A DNA stretch of 64,000 nucleotides, taken from assembly GCF_003367175.1 (NCBI RefSeq), contig NZ_QRGA01000012.1, positions 1-64,000 on the forward strand. The letters run 5' to 3'. This DNA is from Trinickia dinghuensis (GTDB taxonomy: Bacteria; Pseudomonadota; Gammaproteobacteria; Burkholderiales; Burkholderiaceae). How positions within the stretch are numbered: position 1 is the stretch's first letter; each line of letters starts with the position of its first letter. Below are positions 1 through 8,857 of the stretch, in pieces. A program made the translations under genes and the position numbers. The notes under the pieces are model-generated. The model was not told where the DNA came from. It searched no databases and worked only from the letters and a program-made list of their open reading frames with translations.

Positions 1-68
1 GCTAGGTGCTTCGAACTGCTAGGTGCTTCGAACTGCTAACTGCTTCGAACTGCCAGGTACTGCTGACT
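1..68. repeat. 17-bp tandem repeat, about four copies
   Basis: Two identical 17-bp units (GCTAGGTGCTTCGAACT) lie at 1-17 and 18-34. A third copy with two changes is at 35-51 and a degenerate fourth at 52-68. The array is cut by the window edge, so more copies may lie upstream. Confidence 0.85.
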
Positions 69-471
69 ACTCGGTCCTGCCAACTGCTACAACGCACTGC
101 CCGAACCCCGGTTTCGAGACCTTTCAGCGATTACCCTGGGTGCTGAGAGGAATTCCTGCAACTTCGATCCAGCTACTGCATCAACTTTTACAGACCACGT
201 CGCTTCGCGAGGGCTCCGTGGATGGAGCTGATGTCTTGCTCCATGGAAAGCAGTGTAGACCCGCCCACCACGAACCAATTGGAGGAAAGGAGTGCGTTTT
301 TGCACTCAATTCGTCCGATAGGGCAGCGCCAAAGCGGTTGCGGGTATTCGGAGGGCGGAGAGATCGACAGCGATGAGCCGAGGCTCATCGCCGATGAAAT
401 GAAAATGAAAGATTGAGGGGCGTGCGTTCATGCCGGCGCGCGGACGGAGCGGGCAGCGCGCCTCATCGGCA
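69..471. other. Region without a recognisable gene
   Basis: Several short open frames overlap here on both strands, but none resembles a protein I know and none shows steady coding character. A small hairpin (GAGTGC / GCACTC around a T-rich loop) sits at about 290-307 and is not followed by a T tract. Probably intergenic or a degraded remnant. Confidence 0.4.
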
Positions 472-1080
472 TCAAAGATCTTCGCCGCGGTCGCTTTCGG
501 GAAAAACCGCGCGGCCCTGTGTCAGATCGCGCAGGGCGTCGCGCCCGGCGTCCCGCTTTGTCGCGGGCATACGCAATACAAGGCGTACCGACATCTCATA
601 GGCGCTGCCGACGAGTTCGGCCCCTTCCTGCTCGATCCATCGCCGGACCCGCGCCTCGTCCGCATAGTCGATTTCGATCGTGAGCGCCGCCAGAGCGATT
701 CGCTCGATGCGCCGCGCCTCCTGAAGGGCGCTCGCGATCGCATCGGTATAGGCGCGCACAAGCCCGCCCGCGCCGAGTTTCACGCCGCCGTAGTACCGCA
801 CGACGGCTGCCAGCACGCCGTCCAGATCGTGATGGCGCAACACCTCGAGAATCGGCCGGCCGGCCGTGCCCGAGGGTTCGCCGTCGTCGGACATGCCCGA
901 TTGCCCGCCCGCGAGCAACGCCCAGCAGACGTGCGTGGCGCTCGGGTGCGCTTCGCGCAGAATGCGCAACGCCTGCATTGCGGCGTCGCGGTCCGCGACA
1001 GGGATCGCATGTCCGATGAAGCGGCTCTTGCGGATTTCAAGTTCGGCGGTAACAGGGCCGGCAAGCGTGAAGGTGGGCAA
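472..1080 (-). CDS. YigZ/IMPACT family protein
   Basis: A 202-residue protein of the YigZ (UPF0029/IMPACT) family, the usual length. The N-terminal IMPACT fold (about 1-125) carries the hallmark YYGGVKLGAGGLVRAY near residue 94-109, and a DUF1949-like C-terminal domain follows. E. coli YigZ is conserved but of unclear biochemical role; eukaryotic IMPACT regulates Gcn2. The start is TTG: the reading MPTFTLAGPV is the expected family N-terminus and no in-frame ATG lies just upstream. It is probably cytosolic. The amidase gene upstream is on the same strand, 88 bp away. Confidence 0.88.
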   Translation of the reverse strand: MPTFTLAGPVTAELEIRKSRFIGHAIPVADRDAAMQALRILREAHPSATHVCWALLAGGQSGMSDDGEPSGTAGRPILEVLRHHDLDGVLAAVVRYYGGVKLGAGGLVRAYTDAIASALQEARRIERIALAALTIEIDYADEARVRRWIEQEGAELVGSAYEMSVRLVLRMPATKRDAGRDALRDLTQGRAVFPESDRGEDL

Positions 1081-1168
1081 AACGAACTTATCCCCAGTTT
1101 ATGTTGGCAAAGCTGTGAATAACTTGCTCGTAGGCTATGTAAGTGCTTGATACAAAAGCACCCGGCAC

Positions 1169-2767
1169 TCAAGTTCGCATTTGCGGCACGCTCGTCGACG
1201 CGAGATAGCTCGGATCGCGCCGCCATGCGGTTGCCTGCTCGAACGCATAGCCGAGCGCAAGCAGCCGAGCTTCGCTCCAAGGCGCCCCCACGAACGACAG
1301 ACCGATCGGCAGTCCGCGCACGAATCCGGAAGGCACGGTCAGATGCGGGTAGCCGGCCACGGCCGCGGGCGTCGAAAAGCCGTCGCCGGCGCTGTCGCCG
1401 TTGATGAAATCGGTGAGCCAAGCCGTGCCGCCGGTCGGAGCGACGATCGCGTCGAGCCGATGCTCGCGCATCACGCGATCGAGGCCATTGTCTCGCGATC
1501 CCTTGCGGCACGCATCGAGCGCGCGCAGATAAGCGTCGCTCGTCAAGCCGCCGAGCGCCTGCGCTTGCGTGAACAACTCCTGCCCGAAGTAGGGCATTTC
1601 TTTGTCGCGATGCGCTTCGTTGAAGGCAATCAGATCCGCCAGGTCGCGCACGGGAGCATGAGGGGCGAACGTGGCCAGCCACAGCGGCAAATCATGTTTG
1701 AACTCATGCAGCAACACGGCTTGTTCGGCATCGCCGTAATCGACCTTCGGCAAATCGATCGGATCGACCAGTTCGGCGCCGAGCACGATGAGCTGCGCGA
1801 GCGCGCGCTCGGTCTCCTGATCGATTTCGTCGTGGCCGGTGAAGAACGCGCGCGCGATCCCAATGCGGGCACCGCGCAACGCGTCTTTGTTCAAGGCGGC
1901 GACATAGTCTTCGGGCGGCGGCGCGCCGAGCGTGGCCGGATCGCGCGGGTCGGGGCCGGCCATCGCCGCCAGCAAACGCGCGGCGTCGAGCACGGTGCGG
2001 GCGATCGGCCCCGCCGTATCTTGTGTATGGGAAATCGGGACGATCCCGTCGCGGCTCACGCGGCCGACCGTCGGCTTGAGCCCGACCACGCCGTTGATCG
2101 ACGAGGGCGAGACGATCGACCCGTCGGTTTCGGTCCCCACGGCCATCGGCACGAGTCCGGCCGCAACGGCGGCGGCCGAGCCCGAACTCGATCCGCTCGT
2201 ATTGCGGTCGAGCGCATGAGGGTTGCGCGTGAGGCCGCCGCGTCCACTCCATCCGCTCGTTGCGCGGGTCGAGCGGATGTTGGCCCATTCGCTCAAGTTC
2301 GTTTTGCCGACGATGACGGCACCCGCTTCGCGCAGACGCCCGATCAGATGCGCATCGCGGGTCGCGTGCACGCTGTCGAGCGCCAGCGACCCGGCACTCG
2401 TCGACATCGCATCGCCCGTCGCGACATTGTCTTTGACGGCAACCAGCACGCCATGCAAGGGCCCGCGTGTTTTGCCCGCGCGGCGCTCCTCGTCGAGGCC
2501 GCGTGCGATCGCCGATGCATCGGGGTTCAATTCGATGATGCTGTTCAAGCGCGGACCCTTGCGATCGATCGCCTCGATGCGGGCGTGCGCGGCGCGTAGC
2601 GCATCGCTGGACGAATCGGCCGCGGCGGGTTCCGTGGGCATGAAAGGTTCGGGCTTGGATCTCCGGCTCGGCTTTCCGGGAGTGGTGGCGGAGATTGCCA
2701 TCGCCCGCTGCGCGGAGGCAGCGGTGGCGAGCAAGCCAATCGAGGCAAAAAAGCGGCGACGTTGCAT
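1169..2767 (-). CDS. Amidase-signature family amidase, probable Tat substrate
   Basis: A 532-residue amidase-signature hydrolase, predicted to cleave a carboxamide; the substrate is unknown. The Ser-cisSer-Lys triad is visible: Lys112 (VAVKDNV), the Ser-rich stretch SGSSSGS at 191-197, and Ser217 in GTETDGS. The N-terminus begins MQRRRFF followed by a hydrophobic run ending near AMA, which looks like a twin-arginine signal, so the enzyme is probably periplasmic. The signature core spans about 55-510. The family also includes Glu-tRNA(Gln) amidotransferase subunit A, but the export signal and lack of GatB/GatC neighbours argue against that. Confidence 0.88.
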   Translation of the reverse strand: MQRRRFFASIGLLATAASAQRAMAISATTPGKPSRRSKPEPFMPTEPAAADSSSDALRAAHARIEAIDRKGPRLNSIIELNPDASAIARGLDEERRAGKTRGPLHGVLVAVKDNVATGDAMSTSAGSLALDSVHATRDAHLIGRLREAGAVIVGKTNLSEWANIRSTRATSGWSGRGGLTRNPHALDRNTSGSSSGSAAAVAAGLVPMAVGTETDGSIVSPSSINGVVGLKPTVGRVSRDGIVPISHTQDTAGPIARTVLDAARLLAAMAGPDPRDPATLGAPPPEDYVAALNKDALRGARIGIARAFFTGHDEIDQETERALAQLIVLGAELVDPIDLPKVDYGDAEQAVLLHEFKHDLPLWLATFAPHAPVRDLADLIAFNEAHRDKEMPYFGQELFTQAQALGGLTSDAYLRALDACRKGSRDNGLDRVMREHRLDAIVAPTGGTAWLTDFINGDSAGDGFSTPAAVAGYPHLTVPSGFVRGLPIGLSFVGAPWSEARLLALGYAFEQATAWRRDPSYLASTSVPQMRT

Positions 2768-3055
2768 GGAACGGCCTTTTTAGTTGTGGTTTAGTTATCG
2801 TTGTGCGGCAGCCGTGCCGGGGATTCACCGGGCGATGCGGACATTCTCGATGGATGGCGATGCAGGGTGGCTGCGCGGGCCGAGCCCGCTCCGTATGAGG
2901 AAAGCGGCGCAAGGTGTGAGATTATCGGGCGCCAAAAGCGAAATTGGCAATTGCGGATTTCTTCAGCAAGATTCCCGTCCATCGTCGGCCGGACGATGGC
3001 ATGATATGCGCCTGCGTTTCTCAGCCACGCCCCATTCATCTGTTTTGCCCTGAAT

Positions 3056-4357
3056 ATGTCCGATCTGATCGTCCATGGCGGCCTCCCGCTTCGCGGAGAG
3101 ATCACGCCGTCCGCCAACAAGAACGCCGTTCTGCCGATTCTCTGCGCGACCCTGCTGACCGACCAGCCGCTGCGCCTAGTCGGCGTGCCCGAAATCACCG
3201 ACGTCAAGAAAATTCTCGATATCTTTCGCGCGCTCGGCAGCGAGGTGTCGATGGATTTCTCGACAGGAATCCTCGATCTGCATCATCACGCCACCACGTT
3301 CGATCCGGTCAAGCATCATTTGCCCGAGGAGATGCGCTCGTCGATCATGCTCGTTCCGCCGCTGCTCGCCCGTTTCGGCGTGGCGAGGCTTGAAAACGAC
3401 GTGAAAGGCTGCACACTCGGCGTGCGCGAGATCGATCCGCACGTCGAGGTATTCGAGCGTTTCGGCGCGCACGTCGAGCGCACGCCCGATTCCCTGATCG
3501 TGCGCGCGCGCAAGAGCATGGCGGCGAACGATCATTGGCTCGACTACGCGTCGGTCACCACCACCGAGAACTTCGTTTTGTGCGCGGCGAGCGCATCAGG
3601 CACCTCGACGCTCGTCAACGCCGCCTCGGAGCCGCACGTGCAGGAGTTTTGCCGCTTCATCGCGATGCTCGGCGTACCGGTGGAAGGCATTGGTACCTCG
3701 CGGCTCGTCGTCGAAGGGGGCCACCGGCTCGGCGGCGGCGAGTTCCGCTTCAGCGAAGACTTCCACGAGATCGCGACGTTCTTGGCATTGGGCGCGATCA
3801 CGGGCGGCGACATCGCCGTCAAGAACAGCGCGCCGGAGCAGTTTCCGCTGATCGACCGCACGTTCGCGAAGTTCGGCGTCGACTTGGTCCATCGCGACGG
3901 CTGGTCGCGCGCGCATCGCGAAGGCCCGCTGCGTGTGCGCCGTCCGTTTACGCCGAACATCCTCACGAAGGTCGAGGCAGCGCCTTGGCCTTATCTGCCG
4001 GTCGATCTGCTGCCGATCTTCATCGCGCTCGGCGTGCGTGCCGAAGGCAGTGCGATGTTTTGGAACAAGGTGTACGACGGCGCGATGGGGTGGTCGGTCG
4101 AATTGTCGAAGTTCGGTGCGCACGTGTTCCTGTCGGATCCGCACCGGCTCATCACGTTCGGCGGCATTCCCTTGACTCCGGCCAAGGTCGAGAGCCCCTA
4201 TATCATTCGCGTCGCCATCGCGCTGCTCATGGTGGCCTCGAGCATCGAAGGGCGTTCGGTCATCATGAACGCATTGCCGATCCGGCGAGCCCATCCGCGG
4301 TTCGTCGAGAACCTGCGCTCGGTCGGCGCGAACGTGGAGTGGACCAAGAGCGATTGA
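3056..4357 (+). CDS. MurA-like UDP-N-acetylglucosamine 1-carboxyvinyltransferase (paralogue)
   Basis: A 433-residue EPSP-synthase-fold enzyme of the MurA family, which transfers enolpyruvate from PEP to UDP-GlcNAc as the first committed step of peptidoglycan synthesis. The Lys-Asn pair (K22, N23 in SANKNAV) and the loop cysteine (C119 in KGCTLGVR) that corresponds to the fosfomycin-target Cys115 of E. coli MurA are present. A catalytic-type Asp in LPVDL and a late Arg in IIRVAIA also fit. However, the usual GGCAIGARPVD and TDLRASAS motifs are quite diverged, suggesting a secondary MurA rather than the housekeeping copy. No other cell-wall synthesis gene is adjacent. Confidence 0.82.
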   Translation: MSDLIVHGGLPLRGEITPSANKNAVLPILCATLLTDQPLRLVGVPEITDVKKILDIFRALGSEVSMDFSTGILDLHHHATTFDPVKHHLPEEMRSSIMLVPPLLARFGVARLENDVKGCTLGVREIDPHVEVFERFGAHVERTPDSLIVRARKSMAANDHWLDYASVTTTENFVLCAASASGTSTLVNAASEPHVQEFCRFIAMLGVPVEGIGTSRLVVEGGHRLGGGEFRFSEDFHEIATFLALGAITGGDIAVKNSAPEQFPLIDRTFAKFGVDLVHRDGWSRAHREGPLRVRRPFTPNILTKVEAAPWPYLPVDLLPIFIALGVRAEGSAMFWNKVYDGAMGWSVELSKFGAHVFLSDPHRLITFGGIPLTPAKVESPYIIRVAIALLMVASSIEGRSVIMNALPIRRAHPRFVENLRSVGANVEWTKSD

Positions 4358-4377
4358 CCGGCCACTAGCCGCCTATA

Positions 4378-4400
4378 GCACCGCACGTGCAGTGCGGTGC
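4378..4400 (+). terminator. Hairpin after the MurA paralogue
   Basis: A perfect 9-bp inverted repeat (GCACCGCAC / GTGCGGTGC) with a 5-nt loop starts 20 bp after the murA-like stop codon. No T tract follows, so it may be a weak terminator or an mRNA 3'-end stabiliser. Confidence 0.4.
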
Positions 4401-4469
4401 AGGCGCGCGAGCGGAGCGCAATCCACGCAGTGGGCGATAGCGGATTGATCGGCTCGGTCGCCCCAAACA

Positions 4470-4713
4470 AACGATCACTCGCGCGCGCCGAATCATTGCC
4501 TATAGCGGTCGAGTCTTTGTCGCCGATCATGAGCAGGGTCGGGGGGGCGATTCGGTCGAACTCGTTAGGGGTAGTCGAACCCTTCGAGCATCGGGCCCTA
4601 GCTCGGCGTTGGGTGTTCGATTCGACCGGCGGTTCGCCGGCATGGGCCATCGTGACCGTCGCTGGTGCGAGCGATAGCAGTATGAATGCTTGGGCGGCAG
4701 CCAAGTACCGCAT
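4470..4713 (-). pseudogene. Remnant of a secreted alpha/beta-hydrolase gene
   Basis: The minus strand encodes a plausible signal peptide (MRYLAAAQAFILL through an AHA cleavage-like site, from 4713). After only about 25 residues it reads EFDRIAPPTLLMIGDKDSTA, followed by IGN (about 4563-4485). This second part matches the strand-7 acid region of secreted alpha/beta hydrolases, whose usual form is VPTLLxIGDKDxTAIGK. The roughly 200 residues that should lie between, with the oxyanion hole and the G-x-S-x-G nucleophile elbow, are missing, and the reading after IGNDSA is no longer hydrolase-like. I read this as a gene reduced by a large internal deletion and 3' decay. Confidence 0.65.
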
Positions 4714-4839
4714 CTTCAGCGGGCGCGATCGGGCGATCATCGCGCGTCCTAGTGGTGAGGTCCCGCGATTCTCGCCGATTCTCGCATTCGCCGCACGGCG
4801 CTTGCTGCAGCTGGCCGCAAGCGCCGCGATCACCCGCCT

Positions 4840-4995
4840 CTATATTCGGCCCAATACCACCAGAATGACCACGATGATGACGATGAGCCCGAGACCGCCG
4901 CTCGGCCCGTAACCCCAGCCGCGACTGTGCGGCCAAGCCGGGACTGCGCCGATCAGAAGCAGGATGAGGATGATGAGCAAGATGGTGCCTAACAT
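4840..4995 (-). CDS. DUF3309 family small membrane protein
   Basis: A 51-residue hydrophobic protein: one membrane segment (LGTILLIILILLLIGAVPAW), a short loop with HSRGWGYGPSGG, and a second segment ending VLGRI. The WPHSRGWGYGPSGG core is the DUF3309 hallmark, widespread in proteobacteria; its function is unknown. The ATG at 4995 is preceded by an AGGGAGGG ribosome site and matches family length. A longer in-frame start upstream would add a non-family leader and is unlikely. Confidence 0.85.
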   Translation of the reverse strand: MLGTILLIILILLLIGAVPAWPHSRGWGYGPSGGLGLIVIIVVILVVLGRI

Positions 4996-5231
4996 GCCGC
5001 CCTCCCTGGGTATGTTTGAATATTCGCGGTTCGAGCCGCTTCCGGTTCGATTCGCAACTTGTATGCCTCGCGGGTTGGTGGCCGTCAGGTGCCCGAGCGG
5101 GCGAGGGTTTGGACCTTCGGGCAACGCGCCGCTATAGTCGCAGCTTCGTCGACATTACAAACGGAATACGTTGTGACGGTATATCGCAACATGTGGGATC
5201 TTCATTACGCTGCTTGGGCGGGGGACATGCC

Positions 5232-6728
5232 GTGAATGCGAGCAGTGCGCTTGTTTGGTTTCGCCGCGACTTGCGCTGCGACGATCATGCGGCCTTGAGC
5301 CGCGCCCTTGCGTCGGCCGACCGAGTCTGGTGCGCGTTCGTGTTCGATACGACGATCCTCGCCCCTCTGTTGCGGTGCAAACGCGCGGGGCGGCATAGCG
5401 GGACGCCCGCCGATCGCCGCATCGATTTCATTCTTGCTGCGCTCGTCGAACTCGATCGTGCGCTGCAAAAGCAGGGCGGTGGGCTGATCGTCATGCATGG
5501 CGATCCGACCGATTGCATTCCGCGATTGGCGGAACAGCTTGGTGTCGATACGGTGTTTGCCAATCGCGACTACGAGCCTGCGGCGATCGCGCGTGACGAG
5601 GCTGTCGGTCGAAAGCTGAAAGCGGCCGGGCGAGAGTTCGTCACGTTCAAAGATCAGGTGATATTCGAGCGTGACGAGATTCTTAATAAGCAGGGTGGCC
5701 CCTATACGGTCTTTACGCCTTATAAGCGCGCATGGTTGCTGCGCCTTGCGCCGGCCGACGTCGCGCCTTACGAGGTCGGCGCCCGGCGCGGCCAGCTTGG
5801 CGCGCCGCCGGATTCGATGCGGGCGCAACGGCCTAGCTTGAAGGATCTCGGCTTTGCGCCGAGCGATTTGCCGGCGCTGAAGTTGCCGACCGGCATGAGC
5901 GGTGCCGCGCGATTGCTCGACGATTTCATCGAGCGCATCGATCGCTATGACGAGCAGCGTAATTTCCCGTCCGTGAAGGGCCCCAGCTATCTATCGACGC
6001 ACCTGCGCTTCGGGACGATCTCCATCCGCAGTCTCGTGCGGACGGCGCACGACTTGACGCTCCGGCCGCGCGGCGGCGGAGCAAGTACTTGGTTGTCCGA
6101 ACTCATTTGGCGGGAATTCTTCTTCATGGTGCTCGCGATGAACCCGCAACTCGCGAGCGGGGCATCGTTCAAGCCCGAGTACGATGCGTTGCGATGGGAG
6201 ACGGGGCCGCAAGCCGATGCGGATTTCGATGCGTGGCGTGAAGGAAGGACAGGGTATCCGCTTGTCGATGCGGGCATGCGCCAGCTCGTGCAGACCGGCT
6301 ACATGCATAACCGCTTGCGGATGGTGACGGCCAGCTTCCTTGCAAAGGATCTCGGGATCGATTGGCGGCGCGGCGAAGCACACTTCGAGCAGTGGCTCAA
6401 CGACTTCGACTTCGCCGCGAACAACGGCGGGTGGCAGTGGGCGGCCTCCACGGGATGCGATGCACAGCCGTGGTTTCGTATCTTCAACCCGGTGACGCAA
6501 TCGAAGGAGTACGACCCGGAGGGGCGATTCATCAAGCGATATGTGCCTGAACTCGAGGCGGTGCCGGCGAAGTTCGTTCATGCGCCGTGGCTTGCCGCGC
6601 CCGAGCAATTGGCCGAGGTCGGCTTCGTGCTGGGGCGCGACTATCCGCCGCCGATCGTCGATCATGCGAAGGCTAGGGAGGTGACGCTCGCTCGGTACCG
6701 CGCTACGGGAGCGAGGGGGAAGTCCTAG
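5232..6728 (+). CDS. phrB: Deoxyribodipyrimidine photo-lyase
   Basis: A 498-residue class I cyclobutane pyrimidine dimer photolyase, which uses FAD and blue light to split thymine dimers. The N-terminal antenna-chromophore alpha/beta domain begins VWFRRDLRCDDHAAL. The C-terminal FAD domain carries the family signatures TGYPLVDAGMRQL, MHNRLRMVTASFL and the stretch WLNDFDFAANNGGWQW. The GTG at 5232 is chosen because it gives the canonical N-terminus and follows a GGGGGA ribosome site; the open frame extends further upstream without family similarity. It is convergent with the E2 gene, 27 bp away. Confidence 0.93.
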   Translation: MNASSALVWFRRDLRCDDHAALSRALASADRVWCAFVFDTTILAPLLRCKRAGRHSGTPADRRIDFILAALVELDRALQKQGGGLIVMHGDPTDCIPRLAEQLGVDTVFANRDYEPAAIARDEAVGRKLKAAGREFVTFKDQVIFERDEILNKQGGPYTVFTPYKRAWLLRLAPADVAPYEVGARRGQLGAPPDSMRAQRPSLKDLGFAPSDLPALKLPTGMSGAARLLDDFIERIDRYDEQRNFPSVKGPSYLSTHLRFGTISIRSLVRTAHDLTLRPRGGGASTWLSELIWREFFFMVLAMNPQLASGASFKPEYDALRWETGPQADADFDAWREGRTGYPLVDAGMRQLVQTGYMHNRLRMVTASFLAKDLGIDWRRGEAHFEQWLNDFDFAANNGGWQWAASTGCDAQPWFRIFNPVTQSKEYDPEGRFIKRYVPELEAVPAKFVHAPWLAAPEQLAEVGFVLGRDYPPPIVDHAKAREVTLARYRATGARGKS

Positions 6729-6755
6729 GGGTGGTCGAGCGATCGGCGAAGAACT

Positions 6756-7877
6756 TTAAGTTTTAGATTCCAAATCCCCGATCACTGCCGCTAAAAACCT
6801 CGCGGCCTCGCCGCCTGTCACCACACGATGATCGAACGTCAAACTTAGCGGCAATATCGCGTGCACGGCCGGCTTTCCATCGCATGCGACAACGGCATCA
6901 TGCACACGCCCGGCCCCTAAGATGGCCACCGTCGGCGGCACGACAATCGGCGCCGCATATTTACCGGCAATCATCCCAAAGTTTGAGAGCGTGATCGTAT
7001 TGCCGCGCATTTCCTCGGGCGGAATCTTGCGCGCTTTCACGTCCGCACGCATCCGATCGAGTCCCGCACGTAAGTCGGCCGCGTCTCGATGAGCAACGTC
7101 GCGCAATACCGGCACGAACAACCCATCCGGCAAATCGACGGCAATGCCCACGTCGATCTTCATCAAAATGCGCCGTCTCGCGGTGCGCCCGTCGAACCAC
7201 GAATTGAGCCCCGGCTGCGCGCGACAGCCCGCCACGAGTGCACGAATCAAGCGAACTGTCACGTCCCCGCCAGGCCCCCACGCATCGATGTCGGCGTCGT
7301 CGATGACCGTGGCCGCGGCCACTTCGCTTTGCGCTTGCGCCATGTTCTGTGCCATCGCGCGCCGCACGCCGCGCAGCGCCTCGGGCGGCCCAAGCTCCGC
7401 CAGCAGCTTTGCGGTGCGTTCGACGTCGCTGGACGTCACGATCCCATCGGGCCCCGTCGGCATCACCATCGTCACGTCGATGTCCAGCTTGCGGGCCAGC
7501 GCGCGCACGGCAGGTGTCGCCTTCACGGCCGTCGTGCCGACGCGGGACCCCGTGGGTGCGGCGAAGCTGGCCGCATCTTCACGCACGACATGCTCGCTCG
7601 TTTCCATGCGCCCAACCACCGTGCCCGTATCGGCCGCGCCGCCTTCGCCTTCGAAGCCGACCAGCGCCGCGCCCAAATGGACGATATCGCCTTTATTGCC
7701 GTAAAGCTTCGCGATGCGCCCCGTCTGCGGCGACGGAATATCGACGATCGCCTTCGCCGTTTCGACCGACACCAACGGTTGATCGGCGCCCACTTGATCG
7801 CCGGTCTTCACATGCCATTCGACGATCTCCGCCTCTTGCAGGCCTTCTCCGAGATCGGGCAGCTTGAAAATGTTCAT
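6756..7877 (-). CDS. 2-oxoacid dehydrogenase E2 (dihydrolipoyl acyltransferase)
   Basis: The 373-residue E2 core of a 2-oxoacid dehydrogenase complex. It has one lipoyl domain (residues about 1-78, lipoyl-lysine in ETAKA), a peripheral-subunit-binding domain (about 118-155, TPAVRALARKL), and a catalytic domain. The usual catalytic HxxxDG motif reads HRVVTG here, so the Asp is replaced by Thr. It is last in a three-gene operon and overlaps the E1 beta stop by 4 bp. No E3 (lipoamide dehydrogenase) gene is present, so E3 is presumably shared. The substrate could be pyruvate, branched-chain ketoacids or acetoin; sequence alone does not decide. Confidence 0.87.
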   Translation of the reverse strand: MNIFKLPDLGEGLQEAEIVEWHVKTGDQVGADQPLVSVETAKAIVDIPSPQTGRIAKLYGNKGDIVHLGAALVGFEGEGGAADTGTVVGRMETSEHVVREDAASFAAPTGSRVGTTAVKATPAVRALARKLDIDVTMVMPTGPDGIVTSSDVERTAKLLAELGPPEALRGVRRAMAQNMAQAQSEVAAATVIDDADIDAWGPGGDVTVRLIRALVAGCRAQPGLNSWFDGRTARRRILMKIDVGIAVDLPDGLFVPVLRDVAHRDAADLRAGLDRMRADVKARKIPPEEMRGNTITLSNFGMIAGKYAAPIVVPPTVAILGAGRVHDAVVACDGKPAVHAILPLSLTFDHRVVTGGEAARFLAAVIGDLESKT

Positions 7878-8857
7878 GTTGACGCCTCAAGCGTTTTTCT
7901 AACGGCGCTCAAGATCCGCGCGACGCTCGGGATGTACTGTGCCTCGAGCCTAAATAGCGGGACGACCACGTCGTACCCGGTCACGCGCTCGATCGGCGCG
8001 AGTAGCGAATAGAGTCCGCGTTCGGCAATCGCGGCCGCGATCTCCGCGCCGAGGCCGCAAGTACGCGGCGCCTCGTGCACGATGACGCAACGGCCCGTCT
8101 TGGCGACGGACGCCAAGATCGTGTCGATGTCGAGCGGTTTGAGGGTGGCGACATCGATGACTTCGGCGGCGATGCCGTCCGCGGCCAATTGATCCGCGGC
8201 CCTCAGTACTTCCTGAATCATGGCGCCCCACGCAACGAGCGTGACGTCGGTGCCTTCGCGCAGCGTGAAGCACGTGTCGAGCGGCAGTGCTTCGCCGTTG
8301 TCTTCGACACTTTGTTTGAACAAACGGTAGAGCCGCGTCGGTTCGAGAAAGATCACCGGGTCGGGGTCGCGGATCGCTGCCAGCAACAACCCATAGGCTC
8401 GCGCGGGCGATGAAGGCATGACGACGCGCAGCCCCGGCATATGGGCGAACAGCGCCTCGGGGCTTTCCGAATGGTGTTCGGGCGCATGGATGCCCGCGCC
8501 GCAGGGCGAGCGAATCACGAGCGGGCACGTGAGCCGGCCGCGCGTGCGATGGCGCAAGCGCGCCGCGTGATTGAGCACCTGATCGACGATCGGATAGATG
8601 AAACCCGTAAATTGAATCTCGGCAACGGGATGCAGGCCCATTGCGGCCATGCCGATCGCCGTACCCGCGATGCCGGTTTCGGCAAGCGGCGTGTCGAGCA
8701 CGCGCTGTGCACCGAAGCGCGCCTGTAGACCGAGCGTCGCGCGAAACACGCCGCCGTTCGCGCCGATGTCTTCGCCCAGCAGCACCACGGACGGATCGTG
8801 CTCGAGCGAATGGGCCAGCGCCAGATTGACGGCTTCGACCAGCGCGAGGTCAGCCAT
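7874..8857 (-). CDS. 2-oxoacid dehydrogenase E1 component, beta subunit
   Basis: A 327-residue transketolase-like beta subunit of the thiamine-diphosphate E1 enzyme. It shows the N-terminal pattern VEAVNLALAHSLEHDPSVV, the cofactor-region VLLGEDIG, and RSPCGAGIHAPEHHSES. The ATG at 8857 is preferred because MADLALVEAVN is the family N-terminus and it overlaps the E1 alpha stop by 8 bp, typical of coupled translation; an upstream in-frame ATG at 8899 would lie deep in the E1 alpha gene. It pairs with E1 alpha as an alpha2beta2 tetramer. Confidence 0.9.
   Translation of the reverse strand: MADLALVEAVNLALAHSLEHDPSVVLLGEDIGANGGVFRATLGLQARFGAQRVLDTPLAETGIAGTAIGMAAMGLHPVAEIQFTGFIYPIVDQVLNHAARLRHRTRGRLTCPLVIRSPCGAGIHAPEHHSESPEALFAHMPGLRVVMPSSPARAYGLLLAAIRDPDPVIFLEPTRLYRLFKQSVEDNGEALPLDTCFTLREGTDVTLVAWGAMIQEVLRAADQLAADGIAAEVIDVATLKPLDIDTILASVAKTGRCVIVHEAPRTCGLGAEIAAAIAERGLYSLLAPIERVTGYDVVVPLFRLEAQYIPSVARILSAVRKTLEAST

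Noticed and set aside
1-68. Repeat array considered as a CRISPR array
   Set aside because: The units are directly adjacent with no spacers and no cas genes are present.
290-307. Small hairpin read as a possible terminator
   Set aside because: The T tract is in the loop, not after the stem, and there is no gene before it.
1181-2599. A 472-residue plus-strand frame opposite the amidase gene
   Set aside because: It is the complement of a clear amidase gene, rich in Arg and His with no family motifs.
4397-4912. Plus-strand frame over the hydrolase remnant and DUF3309 gene
   Set aside because: No recognisable motifs; the minus strand carries the meaningful sequence.
5016-5231. N-terminal extension of the photolyase frame
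   Set aside because: No family similarity; GTG 5232 gives the canonical N-terminus with a ribosome site.
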